Shown: positions 52,430 through 62,452 of the stretch, piece by piece | Numbering within the stretch: the stretch's first letter is position 1 | How the letters are laid out: the number at the start of each line of letters is the position of its first letter | Assembly: GCF_026241335.1 (NCBI RefSeq) | Contig: NZ_JAPHAV010000014.1 | Span: 1-64,000, forward strand | Direction: 5' to 3' | From: Ochrobactrum chromiisoli | GTDB lineage: Bacteria; Pseudomonadota; Alphaproteobacteria; Rhizobiales; Rhizobiaceae | Length of the DNA: 64,000 bases | Made by a program: the position numbers and the translations under genes | Notes under the pieces: model-generated | The model's input: the letters and a program-made list of their open reading frames with translations, nothing else | Told to the model about the DNA's origin: nothing | Database searches by the model: none

Positions 52430-53917
52430 TCACTCTGCAGGTTCAGAAAGGTGTCTTGACGCGCTGAAACGGCTTGCAAATCTTCCAAGCAGCCAGCGCA
52501 AAACCGGCACCACTTCCTCCTTGAAAGGATGGCGTGCCACAAACAATGCCAGAAACCAGCTTGCGAGCGCAGTGACGCCCATAGCCAGCGCCCTTGACCA
52601 GTGCATTTCAAGACTAAACCCATCCATTGCGACCAGAAGCAGCGGGCCAGACAAGGCCAATATCGTCACCAGTGCGCTTTTCATCAGTTCTTTTCCCAGA
52701 ACACGATAGGAAAAGGGCGCATGTTTTCGCACATAAACAACAGCAACAACCATCTGAAATGGCAGGCTGATGAACTGGCTTAATGCCACAGCCAACAATC
52801 CATGGAATGCGGCGAGGCATAAAATTGTTGTCGCAACCAATCTGGAGATGAGATTGGATACAAACGCTTCACGATTGGCACCAAGCGCCATCAGAAGCGG
52901 ATATGTCAGAATAACCGGAAACCAGAACAGGCTTGCAAGACTTGTGATGGAAACAATCAGCGCTGCTTCCGTCCAGCCCGGTCCCAGAATAATTTGCACC
53001 GCCGGATAAGCCAGAAGTGCGAGCAAAACCTGTGCGGGCCAATAGACCACAGAAATATAGGACAAAGCGCGGACATAGGCACGGCTGACATCGCCGCCTG
53101 CGCGCACATGTGCCGAAAGCATCGGAAACGCCACGGTAAACACCGCGGACAGAAAGATGCGATCCGGCAATCCGCTCAATGTATTGGCGCGATTATAAAT
53201 ACCAACCGATGCGATCGGCATGAATCGTCCAAGCATGAGCTGCGGGAAGGTTTCGCAGATTTTGTTCAAACCCGCATTGCCACCCAGATAAATGCCGAAA
53301 CGCCACGCCGTATGGATGCTTGCAAGGGAGGGACGCAACAGGTGTTTTGGCGGATAGATTGCCATGGCAAGACCAGTTGTCGTCAATGCGCTGGCCAGCA
53401 GGCCGAATGCAAAACACATATGCCCGAAGCCAAGAGCGGCCATCGCAATGGTGACGGCAGCGCCAAATCCTGATCCGGCAGTGCGAATACGGGCAAGTCT
53501 TCCAAATGCCATTTCGCGGCGCAACAGCGCCACCAAAGGCAATGACAGACTTTCGACCAGCGCGGCAAGGATTGTGATGTCAAGGAAAAGCAAAAGCGAT
53601 GGCTCATGATAAAACGCGGCAAGATATTCCCGCGCCAGATAAAGCCCCGCTGACAAAACAAGCGTGACCATCATCAAAAAAGTCATCGAGGTTCTGATGT
53701 CGTGATCCCGAACCTTGTCGATGCGGATAAGAAATTCGGGGCTGGCAAATTCGCGAAAAGAAAAGACGATCGCGCCGATACTCAGGCCCACAACACCAGC
53801 ACCCGTTTGCGCAGGACCTAAAAAGCGGGAAACAGCAATCACCGTCAGAAAGTTAAACAGCAGGCCTGCATATTGTTCGAGGGCTGCCATGAGAATGCCC
53901 CGGCGGCGTCCACTCAT
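52430..53917 (-). CDS. Polysaccharide flippase (Wzx-like), second copy
   Basis: Integral membrane protein of 495 residues with about twelve to fourteen segments, of the WzxC/PST type. It begins RRRGILMAALEQYAGLLFN and contains FGIYLGGNAGLNKICETFPQ and RANTLSGLPDRIF, typical of lipopolysaccharide/colanic acid exporters. The ATG follows AGGAG at ideal spacing. It differs clearly from the first flippase (25813), so the window holds two export lines. Confidence 0.87.
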   Translation of the reverse strand: MSGRRRGILMAALEQYAGLLFNFLTVIAVSRFLGPAQTGAGVVGLSIGAIVFSFREFASPEFLIRIDKVRDHDIRTSMTFLMMVTLVLSAGLYLAREYLAAFYHEPSLLLFLDITILAALVESLSLPLVALLRREMAFGRLARIRTAGSGFGAAVTIAMAALGFGHMCFAFGLLASALTTTGLAMAIYPPKHLLRPSLASIHTAWRFGIYLGGNAGLNKICETFPQLMLGRFMPIASVGIYNRANTLSGLPDRIFLSAVFTVAFPMLSAHVRAGGDVSRAYVRALSYISVVYWPAQVLLALLAYPAVQIILGPGWTEAALIVSITSLASLFWFPVILTYPLLMALGANREAFVSNLISRLVATTILCLAAFHGLLAVALSQFISLPFQMVVAVVYVRKHAPFSYRVLGKELMKSALVTILALSGPLLLVAMDGFSLEMHWSRALAMGVTALASWFLALFVARHPFKEEVVPVLRWLLGRFASRFSASRHLSEPAE

Positions 53918-54181
53918 GACATGCTCCTGTTACAGGGCTTTATGCTGATCTGTGGGTTTGTTTTCAAAACACTCTATCCCCCCGGACGGCGCAAAAGCAG
54001 CGAAGGCCGCTTTACTGCATGGCACAAGAATAGACATTTGCAGCCCATGGGAAATGTGGCCCTTGGTGTTAACCCTTACCTGAAAGGAGTATGGGCAGCA
54101 CTTTATAGCCAAGTCGCCGGTGCCCGTCTGAGCCGTTAAAAATTGACTTCGTGTTAATTTTGCATGTGCTTGGGAGGAAAC

Positions 54182-55297
54182 ATGATCAGCCTTTTCTGGA
54201 TCACGCTTCTGGCTTTTGCTTTATCGGTTGCATTCTGTCTGGGATTTCGCGGGTTAGCGCGCGAATGGCATCTCATCGATATCCCGAACACGCGTAAAAC
54301 ACATGACGGTCACGTTCCGCTGTGCGGCGGAATTGCGATTTTCCTGTCATTTTCAGCGGCCGCTTTTCTGACACCCGCCATGACGGGATCAGCCAATGCC
54401 AGTTTCTTGCTGCCCGGCCTTTTTCTGATCCTTGTAACCGGCGTGCTGGATGACAAGTTTAACCTGCCTGTTGCACCCCGCCTTGCAATACAGGTGCTGG
54501 CCGCTTTCATGATGATCGGCATGGCTGGGCTGACACAAGTCCATCTCGGCTTTTCTTCCGGTGTCATGGACGCCGTAGCGACGCAGGTTCTCACAGGACC
54601 ACTCTTCGTGGTTCTGGTACTTGCTTTTGTGGTTGGTGTCGTCAATGCGGTCAATATGAGCGACGGTGTGGATGGCCTGGCAGGATCTGCAAGTGCGGCT
54701 GCTTTTTTCTGGCTTGCCGTGATCAGCTTCAGCATTACGGAAAACCGCATCGGGGTGCAGAGCTTAGCGCTTTCGGCAGCCTGTATCGGCTTCCTTGTTT
54801 TCAACATGCGTCATCCATGGCGCGCAAAAGCCAGCCTCTTTCTGGGCGATGGCGGCAGCACGTTTCTGGGCGCGGCCCTTGCCGGTATAATCCTCATCCT
54901 TTCCGACATGCACGCAGCCACTGCCTTTCCGATCCTGATATGGGTGGTCATTGTGCCGGTCATCGATACGCTCAGCCTCATCGTGCGGCGGCTTGCGGCA
55001 CACAGAAGTCCGTTTTCTCCAGACCGGCAGCATCTGCACCACCTTCTTCTTGATAACGGCTTTTCCGACAGCCAGAGCGCAATGGCTATCATGGCGCTCA
55101 ACTTTTGTGCCGGTGCCGCAGCCTATGCAGCCATACGTTTTGAAATACCGGCATGGTCAATGCTCGTAGCGCTCATTCTGCCAGCCATTGCGCATAGTGC
55201 ATTCGTGCTTCGCACCAACAGAACGCTACGCCCCATTGCGGTGGAAGCCGCGCCGCCAGCAAAAGCCAACATCACTTTCCCAGAGGCAACTTCATGA
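54182..55297 (+). CDS. WecA-type undecaprenyl-phosphate sugar-1-phosphate transferase
   Basis: Polytopic enzyme of 371 residues (about 10-11 membrane segments) that starts glycan synthesis by moving a HexNAc-1-phosphate onto undecaprenyl phosphate. Motifs are IDIPNTRKTHDGHVPLCGG, the metal-binding GVLDDKFNLP, NAVNMSDGVDGLAG and the HxHH-type SPDRQHLHHLL. The ATG at 54182 follows GGGAGGAA; an upstream in-frame ATG at 54164 lacks a site. It heads a five-gene rightward operon. Confidence 0.92.
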   Translation: MISLFWITLLAFALSVAFCLGFRGLAREWHLIDIPNTRKTHDGHVPLCGGIAIFLSFSAAAFLTPAMTGSANASFLLPGLFLILVTGVLDDKFNLPVAPRLAIQVLAAFMMIGMAGLTQVHLGFSSGVMDAVATQVLTGPLFVVLVLAFVVGVVNAVNMSDGVDGLAGSASAAAFFWLAVISFSITENRIGVQSLALSAACIGFLVFNMRHPWRAKASLFLGDGGSTFLGAALAGIILILSDMHAATAFPILIWVVIVPVIDTLSLIVRRLAAHRSPFSPDRQHLHHLLLDNGFSDSQSAMAIMALNFCAGAAAYAAIRFEIPAWSMLVALILPAIAHSAFVLRTNRTLRPIAVEAAPPAKANITFPEATS

Positions 55298-56178
55298 GTG
55301 TTTCCGTTCTCATCATGACATTGAACGAAGAGGCCAATCTGCCTGCTTGTCTCGCCTCACTTGACTGGTGCGATGATATTGTCGTGCTTGATTCATTCAG
55401 TGACGACCGCACAGTGGAAATTGCAGAAGCCGCAGGCGCGCGGATTTTTCAACGATGCTATGACACGGAAGACCGGCAGCGCATGTATGGTCTTACCGAA
55501 ATCCAGTTCAAACATAGTTGGGTCTACACACCCGATGCAGACGAAATAACACCCATAGATTTACGCGACGAGATGCTGGCGATCGCATCCGATCCGACGC
55601 GACCAGAGGTCTTTTTCAAGGCGCGTTACAAAAACATGTTCATGGGACGCTGGATCAAGCACGCAAGTCTTTATCCAACATGGATTACGCGCTTGGTGCG
55701 CCCGGATCGTGTGCGTTTCGAGCGCTCGGTGCATTCACGCGCAAGCGGCGGCCCGGAAGGCGCGTTACAGGCCCATTTCATCCACTACAGTTTTAACAAG
55801 GGGCTTGAGGCCTGGTACGACAAACATAATCGCTATTCATCGGCAGAGGCTGATCTATCATCCAATCGCCTGCTTGAGCGCAAGATTGATTGGGGCGGTT
55901 TATTATCAAGCACGCCGGAACGGCGTCGGCGCGCCCTAAAATCGCTCTCTTATCACATGCCTTTCCGGCCCTCACTGCGCTTTCTTTATATGTACCTGGT
56001 GCGGCGCGGATTTCTTGATGGAAAGCCGGGTTATCTCTATTGCAGGCTTCTCGCGGCGTATGAGTTTATGATCATCATCAAGATGGAGGAGCAGCGGCGC
56101 AACCTCTTGCGTGTGAGGGCAGAAACGCCCGCCCGGCATGGTGCTGAGAGCAATGAACCGGAACGGCGTATGGTATGA
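55294..56178 (+). CDS. Family 2 glycosyltransferase, WaaE/KdtX-like
   Basis: GT2 enzyme of 294 residues resembling the WaaE group. It opens VLIMTLNEEANLPACLASLD, then DIVVLDSFSDDRTVEIAEAA, and has the acidic TPDADEITP. Its start and stop both overlap neighbours by ATGA, so it is translated with the WecA-type and YdcF-like genes. It probably adds the second or third sugar of the repeat unit. Confidence 0.85.
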   Translation: MSVSVLIMTLNEEANLPACLASLDWCDDIVVLDSFSDDRTVEIAEAAGARIFQRCYDTEDRQRMYGLTEIQFKHSWVYTPDADEITPIDLRDEMLAIASDPTRPEVFFKARYKNMFMGRWIKHASLYPTWITRLVRPDRVRFERSVHSRASGGPEGALQAHFIHYSFNKGLEAWYDKHNRYSSAEADLSSNRLLERKIDWGGLLSSTPERRRRALKSLSYHMPFRPSLRFLYMYLVRRGFLDGKPGYLYCRLLAAYEFMIIIKMEEQRRNLLRVRAETPARHGAESNEPERRMV

Positions 56179-56795
56179 TGCTGCTGATTGTCTTTCCTTG
56201 TGCCGTTCTGTTCGGGCTTGCTGCAATGTTCTATGCAGAACCTTTGCTGACATTGCAGGATGACGGCAGCCGGGCAGATGTCATTGTTGTACCCGGCGGC
56301 GATGGCCCGCCACGCGCCGCACAGGCAGCAAGACTTTGGAAAGAAGGCCGTTCTCCCTATATTCTGATCACCGGCGATGGTGACTGTCTTTTCAACAAGC
56401 AGATCATGGTGCGCGATGGCGTGAACCCTTCGGCGATTTTTATCGAATGCCGTTCGGGAAGCACCTGGCAGAATGCCTTTTATTCAGCACGCGTCATGCG
56501 TGATATACACGCAAAAAAGGCCCTTATCGTTACAAACTGGTATCATTCGCGCCGGGCCATCGCGAGTTTTCGCGCCGTCTGCCCGCAAATGCATTTCAGC
56601 TCGGCCCCTGTTGGCGGCGATGGCAGGCAAGTCGGTTTTCCGACCACCTCTGCTGATATGGAGCTTATCGCAAAAGAATATGTAAAACTTGGCTGGTACT
56701 TAGCCTCTGGCCGCATTTATCTTTCAGACCTTGTGGCGGACGCGACCTCGTTCAATGCTTCCAATCTCTGTGCGCTCTCCGGGAGCAGCGGATGA
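56175..56795 (+). CDS. YdcF/DUF218-family protein
   Basis: Protein of 206 residues with one N-terminal membrane segment (LLIVFPCAVLFGLAAMFYA) and a DUF218 domain, with DVIVVPGGDGPPRAAQAARL and ALIVTNWYHSRRA. The family (YdcF, SanA, ElyC) affects envelope and undecaprenyl-linked carbohydrate processes by an unknown mechanism. It is embedded in the polymer operon by overlaps on both sides. Confidence 0.8.
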   Translation: MMLLIVFPCAVLFGLAAMFYAEPLLTLQDDGSRADVIVVPGGDGPPRAAQAARLWKEGRSPYILITGDGDCLFNKQIMVRDGVNPSAIFIECRSGSTWQNAFYSARVMRDIHAKKALIVTNWYHSRRAIASFRAVCPQMHFSSAPVGGDGRQVGFPTTSADMELIAKEYVKLGWYLASGRIYLSDLVADATSFNASNLCALSGSSG

Positions 56796-58075
56796 ACATA
56801 TCGCTTACATGGATTTTTGTCGGGCTGGTCGCATGGTTTCTGGCAGGCGGTCTGCTGTTTAAAGCAGAACGCATGTATCAGTTTCCGTTTCTGGCAGGTG
56901 TGATGACTTTCGGCTTCCTGTTGCCGCAGATCCCGGCACTAATGTACGATCCATTTTTGCCATCGGGCGCTTATGCCAAAACCATGCTCATGGGCATACT
57001 GTCGCTTTTAATGCTGGCTCTGGGCTGGCGCATGACCAACCGCCCCATCGGGGTGCTTCGTATGAGTTTTAGCGAGCGGCGGCTGATATGGGCGGCCGTG
57101 CTGCTGTCGGCCTTCGGGGCTGTCTTCTATTTCCTGTTAAGCCGCCTCCCCGGCGATATATCCATCGGAATGCAAATGACGGGTATGCCGGTTGTTTATC
57201 TCTTCTTTGCGCAGCTCATGCCCTATGGCCTTGCGATCGCCCTGCTTTGCTTTGCACGCCGCCCTTCATGGCTTGCTCTCACCATCATCATTTTCGATCT
57301 CATCTTCTATCTTGACCGCATTCTTGTAACCGGCAAGCGCGCCGAAGCGATTCAGCTTCTGCTGATGATATTGCTGCCTTTCTGGTTCTACCATCGACTG
57401 GTCGTGCCGCGCATTCTGATGGCGCTGGGGATTCTCGCAGGTACGTTTTTGATGACAAGCATGGGCGATTATCGCCAGATTACGCGTGCGGCCTCGGGCT
57501 TCGTTCTCGATGACATCATGCAGATCGACTATGCGGCTAACTTTACCGAGACGCTGGAGCGTGGTGGTCTCGAAATGCGCAATGCGGTGCAGCGCATCGA
57601 CGAAATCGACCGGCGGCTTGAATTCGATTATGGCAAATTTCACTGGAACCGCGTGATTTTTACGTTTGTTCCCGCACAGCTTGTCGGCGCAAAACTGAAA
57701 GAAGCGCTCCAGTTCGACACGCCCAAACCGAGCCGCGATTATAATCCACTCACCGGCACCACTGAAACAGGCCTGGTCGATGCCTTTGCATCCTTCTGGT
57801 ATTTTGGTGCGTTTAAATTTTTGCTTCTGGCCTGGGGCATGAGACGGCTGTGGGAAACCGCAATGGCGGGCGAAATGCTGGGGCAATTGATCTACATGCT
57901 GTCCATTGTGCCAGCTATGCATGCCATTTCACATCAGACAGACTGGGTTATTCCGGTATGGATTCATATGGCGATCTTCCTCATTCCGGTTTTATGGCTT
58001 TGCCGCATACACAACCGCTCGGTAAGCCTGCCAACCGCTTTGCAACACACTCCGACAATTCCGCAATTCATGTAA
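56792..58075 (+). CDS. Putative polysaccharide polymerase (Wzy-like)
   Basis: Membrane protein of 427 residues with about ten segments and a long hydrophilic loop (about 225-330, including TETLERGGLEMRNAVQRIDE). Such topology fits O-antigen polymerases, whose sequences vary greatly. The operon has WecA-type, glycosyltransferase and acetyltransferase genes, and no other polymerase, which supports the call. It is not homologous in appearance to the ExoQ-like protein at 20543. Confidence 0.65.
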   Translation: MNISLTWIFVGLVAWFLAGGLLFKAERMYQFPFLAGVMTFGFLLPQIPALMYDPFLPSGAYAKTMLMGILSLLMLALGWRMTNRPIGVLRMSFSERRLIWAAVLLSAFGAVFYFLLSRLPGDISIGMQMTGMPVVYLFFAQLMPYGLAIALLCFARRPSWLALTIIIFDLIFYLDRILVTGKRAEAIQLLLMILLPFWFYHRLVVPRILMALGILAGTFLMTSMGDYRQITRAASGFVLDDIMQIDYAANFTETLERGGLEMRNAVQRIDEIDRRLEFDYGKFHWNRVIFTFVPAQLVGAKLKEALQFDTPKPSRDYNPLTGTTETGLVDAFASFWYFGAFKFLLLAWGMRRLWETAMAGEMLGQLIYMLSIVPAMHAISHQTDWVIPVWIHMAIFLIPVLWLCRIHNRSVSLPTALQHTPTIPQFM

Positions 58076-58087
58076 AGGATGAAATCA

Positions 58088-58687
58088 ATGTCCATTGCAT
58101 CGCGATCAGACAGCCACATCACGATAAGCGGTCGCAAGGAATCTTCCCGCCCCATGGAGGGAGGAGCGACTTTCACGCTCAACCACCGTTTGCAGCGCCT
58201 CTGCTGGCAGGTGACATGGCTTATGCTGGCAGCATGGACGCCTTCTTTTCTCTGGCGTTGGCGCGGGGCAATATTGCGCGCTTTTGGCGCCTCCATCCAC
58301 AAAACAGCTATTGTGCGCGGCAGCGCGCGCATCTGGTGGCCTAAAAATCTGGTGATGGATGCACATTCCTCGCTTGGACCGGGAGCACTTTGTTACAATG
58401 TTGCGCCCGTCACGCTTGCGCCCTATGCCATTGTTTCGCAACGCGCACATCTTTGCACAGCAGGACACAACATCGATCAGCACGGCTTTCCGCTGACCGC
58501 CTCTCCCATTGTGATTGGGGCTTGCGCATGGATTGCCGCCGAAGCTTTCGTCGGACCGGGTGTAACAGTGGGTGAAGGTGCTGTTTTGGGTGCAAGGGCG
58601 GTCAGCTTCCGCGATATGGAACCATGGATGGTTTATGCCGGCAATCCCGCAAAGCCAATCCGTGCACGGCGGAAGTCAGCCAGTTAA
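58088..58687 (+). CDS. WcaF-like sugar O-acetyltransferase
   Basis: Left-handed beta-helix acyltransferase of 199 residues, similar to WcaF/colanic acid acetyltransferases. Hexapeptide repeats run from about ASIHKTAIVRGSARI to VTVGEGAVLGARAV, ending WMVYAGNPAKPIRARR, the standard C-terminus. The ATG at 58088 has AGGA eight bases upstream; an in-frame ATG at 58079 is the alternative. It ends the operon and would acetylate a sugar of the repeat unit. Confidence 0.82.
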   Translation: MSIASRSDSHITISGRKESSRPMEGGATFTLNHRLQRLCWQVTWLMLAAWTPSFLWRWRGAILRAFGASIHKTAIVRGSARIWWPKNLVMDAHSSLGPGALCYNVAPVTLAPYAIVSQRAHLCTAGHNIDQHGFPLTASPIVIGACAWIAAEAFVGPGVTVGEGAVLGARAVSFRDMEPWMVYAGNPAKPIRARRKSAS

Positions 58688-58752
58688 AGCATTCCAGCAA
58701 AAGTACGAAGCGGCTTTGCGTGAGACGATGGGGAAAAACAAAGAGATAAAAC

Positions 58753-59949
58753 TTATGCAGACGCAACTGAGTTAAGCCTGCCCAAACCGGAAACGCTCCC
58801 TTTGTTGGGAACTTTACAGTTTTGATAGGCATCAATGGTCTGAAGGGCAATGCGCGGCCAGGTATAATTCTCACGCACCAGACGGCTGCCAGCAGCGCCC
58901 ATCGCGCCCGCAAGATCTCGATTTTCAAGGATCGCAATCAACCCGGCTGCAACATCGTGAGCGGAAAGATTACACACAACACCAGCGCCTGCTTGCGCGA
59001 CTTCCGGAAAGTGACAGGCCTCGGTGATGACCACAGGCACGCCACAGGCGAGCGCTTCGGTAATCGCGACGCTAAACCCTTCCTGACGGCTGGGGAGACA
59101 AAAACAGGCAGCATTTTTCAGTGCTGCAATCTTTGCCGGACCGTAAAGTCCACCGGTCACATGCACGCGATTTTCAAGACCGGCCTGAGCAATGCTTTGG
59201 CGAAATTCGGCTTCCGCACCGCCATTGGGTCCTGCAACCACGAGGTCAATTTCAGGAAACAAAGGCGCGATCTGACGAAAAGCATCAGCCAGAATGTCGA
59301 GACCTTTCTTATAATGCAATCGGGACAGAAAAAGCACAAAAGGCCGATCAGGCAATCCAGCCCTGTCGCCTTCACCGCCCTCAACTTCATTGAGGAATAT
59401 GCCGTTTGGAATAATGATTGCGGGCGGCCTCAATCCCAATGGCCGCATCAGGTCGATTTCGTCCTGATTAAGTGCGTGAATGAAGGCTGCACCATTGAGC
59501 ATTTTGCGAAAACCAAGCTTTAAGGCGAGCTGCTTCTTCCATGATTTTTGCTGCATACTCCATAGATCGAGCATCCCGCAACAGCATATGCAATAAGCCA
59601 CCGCATAACGCCGACAAAGCATCGCGGCTCTCAATAAGTTGGTTTCCCAAACGCCATGCATATGCACAAAATCTGCTGCGCATATAAGCGCCGTCATCGC
59701 CTTTGATGCGCGGCTCCCCAGCAATTTTTCCCGAATATCCGGCATGGGCAGCAGAAATGTCCGCACCTTTACAAAGTCAGGGATCGTAGCGGTCGCCTTC
59801 GATGCACGGTAATTCACCTCGTCGTCGCTATAGCTGACAATCGTTACCTCATGTCCGAGCGCGGCTTGCGCCGCAGCCAGACGCACGACAACGGCCTGCG
59901 GACCGCCTTTGGCGGGATCAAAAGACCCTATCACATGCACAATATTCAT
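58753..59949 (-). CDS. Family 4 glycosyltransferase
   Basis: GT-B enzyme of 398 residues. It opens HVIGSFDPAKGGPQAVVVRL, has LFLSRLHYKKGLDILADAF in the donor half, and the EX7E motif LPSRQEGFSVAITEALACG. The gene overlaps the one upstream by ATGA and is last of three glycosyltransferase genes. Acceptor unknown. Confidence 0.87.
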   Translation of the reverse strand: MNIVHVIGSFDPAKGGPQAVVVRLAAAQAALGHEVTIVSYSDDEVNYRASKATATIPDFVKVRTFLLPMPDIREKLLGSRASKAMTALICAADFVHMHGVWETNLLRAAMLCRRYAVAYCICCCGMLDLWSMQQKSWKKQLALKLGFRKMLNGAAFIHALNQDEIDLMRPLGLRPPAIIIPNGIFLNEVEGGEGDRAGLPDRPFVLFLSRLHYKKGLDILADAFRQIAPLFPEIDLVVAGPNGGAEAEFRQSIAQAGLENRVHVTGGLYGPAKIAALKNAACFCLPSRQEGFSVAITEALACGVPVVITEACHFPEVAQAGAGVVCNLSAHDVAAGLIAILENRDLAGAMGAAGSRLVRENYTWPRIALQTIDAYQNCKVPNKGSVSGLGRLNSVASA

Positions 59950-61181
59950 GAAGCAGCCCCTGCTGAATAGTGAGATAAGGCTTCAACCAGCCGTTCGCCG
60001 TAGCGAACGACCGTAAAATCACGTGCTCTTTCACGGGCATTGACGCTCATTCTGGAGAGGGTTGCGGGACTGTCCGAAAACTCGCGCAGAATTTCGACAG
60101 TCTCATCAACATCGCGGATAGGCACAATGTACCCATCTGTTCGATGGCGCACGACGCTGCCGGTGTTTTCAGTACAAATAACCGGAAGCCCCGCAGCCAA
60201 TGCCTCGTAGCAGGCAGTTGCCGAACCCTCGCACAGCGATGGCAACAAAAACACATCGGCCCATTGAAATTGCGCTCGCATTTCGCTGCGCGGGATTGGG
60301 CCAGTCAGTTCAACCACATTGCCAAGCTTTTCCTGTGCAGCCGGCTGAATATCGACGGGCCCCACCATACGAAACTGCGCTTGCCCGATGAGTTTTCGTG
60401 CAACCGCGCCCACATAGGGCGAGCCTTTTCGCAAACCCACAGCGCCCACTGTCAAAACCCGCAATGGTCCCGGTTCGCGCTGGCGCGGCCCGATCAAAAA
60501 ACGGTCATCGACCCCATACGGCACAACAATCACTTTCTCGCATGCACAACCCGCTTCAATGACATGCTTTGCGACAAAGTTTGAAGGACAAATCACGGCA
60601 TCCGCGATCTGCCATTCCGCCTTTTCTCTGGCAGCAAATGCCTCGGCGTTTACGTCATCCGCAACTGAGAGTTGCCAACCGGGGTTTAAAATCTCTTCTT
60701 CGCAGGCCAGTTGGTCCACAACGCCACGCGGAGCAATCATCTGTTCGACCGCCGTATAGAGACCCTGCTTTTTTGCAGCGCTTAACAATTCATAGGCTTC
60801 ACCGCTAAAGGCATAGACCCCGCTGGCTCCGTGAAATCCGCTTGCTGCAACCAGTTTGCCAAATGTTTCACCTGCCCAGATCGCATTGGCGGTGGATTGT
60901 GGCCCGGTCTGATGCGAAAGCCTGCGGACCGCTGAATGCAGGCCGAAACTTGGGAAGGTCGTCATCCTGTCCTGCGGAATATCCTGCGGCGTGCGCCCGA
61001 TCAGCCGTCGCACCGATGCAGGCAACACCGATGAGGGCAGACCATTTAACAATCGCGGCCACCCCTGAAGCGCGCAAATATCGGTATAAAAATGCGCAAG
61101 TTTCTGATGACTGGCAAAAATGCGCGGTACAGCATAGTGCATACGCGCGCCGAGTTGACTGACAACAAACGAGCCATCCAT
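59946..61181 (-). CDS. Family 4 glycosyltransferase
   Basis: GT-B enzyme of 411 residues. It shows VIVVPYGVDDRFLIGP, VLTVGAVGLRKGSPYVG and the EX7E motif LPSLCEGSATACYEALAAG. The ATG at 61181 and a GTG at 61184 are both possible starts overlapping the previous stop; GGAGA precedes them. The N-terminal half includes a conserved YAFSGEAYELLSAAKKQG region. It is the middle gene of the trio. Confidence 0.83.
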   Translation of the reverse strand: MDGSFVVSQLGARMHYAVPRIFASHQKLAHFYTDICALQGWPRLLNGLPSSVLPASVRRLIGRTPQDIPQDRMTTFPSFGLHSAVRRLSHQTGPQSTANAIWAGETFGKLVAASGFHGASGVYAFSGEAYELLSAAKKQGLYTAVEQMIAPRGVVDQLACEEEILNPGWQLSVADDVNAEAFAAREKAEWQIADAVICPSNFVAKHVIEAGCACEKVIVVPYGVDDRFLIGPRQREPGPLRVLTVGAVGLRKGSPYVGAVARKLIGQAQFRMVGPVDIQPAAQEKLGNVVELTGPIPRSEMRAQFQWADVFLLPSLCEGSATACYEALAAGLPVICTENTGSVVRHRTDGYIVPIRDVDETVEILREFSDSPATLSRMSVNARERARDFTVVRYGERLVEALSHYSAGAAS

Positions 61182-62452
61182 CACAGTTTCTCCGCGTGAA
61201 ACGGGCGGTCGAGAACAGGCATCGCCGTGAACCCGCTTTTCTTGCCGATGCGCCCGACAGCGGACTGCCAGACAGCCGCACCGATCTCTCTTGAATAGGC
61301 CGTCTCCATCAAATAACGGGCATTGTTGCCCATCGCGTTGCGATTGATCTGCGAGTTTCGCAGCAGCAGCACCGCGCTTACCAGCATCTCCACCTCACCC
61401 GGACAGAGCGACAGACCGCAGTGAAAATCACGCACGACATTGGCTATTTCGCCCTCAGGATCACCGATGAAAATCGTTGGGCGTGCGGCAGCTAAAACGC
61501 CATAGAACTTGCTGGGAACAATGCAATGTTCAAGTGCGGGTTTCAGCGAGACAAGATGCACATCCGCCGCGCTCAAGCTCTCTGAAAGTTGCTCGACGGG
61601 CTGGAAAGGCTTCATGATAACATTGGTTAATCCGCGCCGCTTCACCTCGCGCTCGACATAGCCGCGTTGCTGCCCCTCGCCGACCATCAGAAATGCAATA
61701 TCAGGGATCGTTTGAAGCTGTTCTGCTGCATCGAGCACAGTGCCAAACTCGTGCGCCCGGCCAAAATTTCCCGAATAACCAATCACGAATTTGTCTTGAA
61801 GGCCCCATGCATGCCGCAATGTATTTTCGTCGCGACGGACCGGCAGGATTTCGTTCTTGTCGGCCCAGTGATGAACAACGGCCAGCTTTTCTTGAGCAAT
61901 GCCTTTGGCTGATAAAAACCGCGCCATGCGTTCAATCGGGCAGATCGTTAGCGCTGCTTGCTGCATCGACCAGTTGCGCAAAGCAACCGCGAGCCTGCCC
62001 GACATGCTCTTGTGTTTCATCAACCCAAGTTCAATGGCCGTTTCCGGAAACAGGTCCATAACCCAATTGACAAGATGTGCGCTGCGAAACCGGATCGGCA
62101 GCGCCGCTGATACCGAAAGCAAAGGCGGGTCTGTGCAGACCACGCAAAGATCATCTTTTTTGGCGTGGGTCGCAAACCATGCGGCCGCGGAGAGGTGGAA
62201 TGTCGCGTAATCGACCGCACGTCCCATAAGCTTTTTGCGGCCAAAACCCGACGTCCAGATCCTGTGCACATCGATACCGTCTATCGTTTCACGTGCGGGC
62301 AATGTCTCTTTGCTTTTATCGTGATAGCTGCGGCTGGCAAGAACCGTCGTCTGAACACCTTCGCGCACCAGTTCATGCGCAAGACTTGTCACCATTCGGC
62401 TCGTCGCAGATTGATCGGGATAAAAATACCGGTTGGCAAGCACGACACGCAT
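61181..62452 (-). CDS. Family 4 glycosyltransferase
   Basis: GT-B enzyme of 423 residues, WcaI/WbuB-like. It opens MRVVLANRYFYPDQSATSRM and shows FVIGYSGNFGRAHEF with HLVSLKPALEHCIVPSKFYG, typical of the WbuB group that uses fucose- or FucNAc-type donors. The ATG at 62452 matches this N-terminus; the longer frame is rejected. Divergent gmd and wcaG would supply GDP-fucose, which fits. Confidence 0.85.
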   Translation of the reverse strand: MRVVLANRYFYPDQSATSRMVTSLAHELVREGVQTTVLASRSYHDKSKETLPARETIDGIDVHRIWTSGFGRKKLMGRAVDYATFHLSAAAWFATHAKKDDLCVVCTDPPLLSVSAALPIRFRSAHLVNWVMDLFPETAIELGLMKHKSMSGRLAVALRNWSMQQAALTICPIERMARFLSAKGIAQEKLAVVHHWADKNEILPVRRDENTLRHAWGLQDKFVIGYSGNFGRAHEFGTVLDAAEQLQTIPDIAFLMVGEGQQRGYVEREVKRRGLTNVIMKPFQPVEQLSESLSAADVHLVSLKPALEHCIVPSKFYGVLAAARPTIFIGDPEGEIANVVRDFHCGLSLCPGEVEMLVSAVLLLRNSQINRNAMGNNARYLMETAYSREIGAAVWQSAVGRIGKKSGFTAMPVLDRPFHAEKL

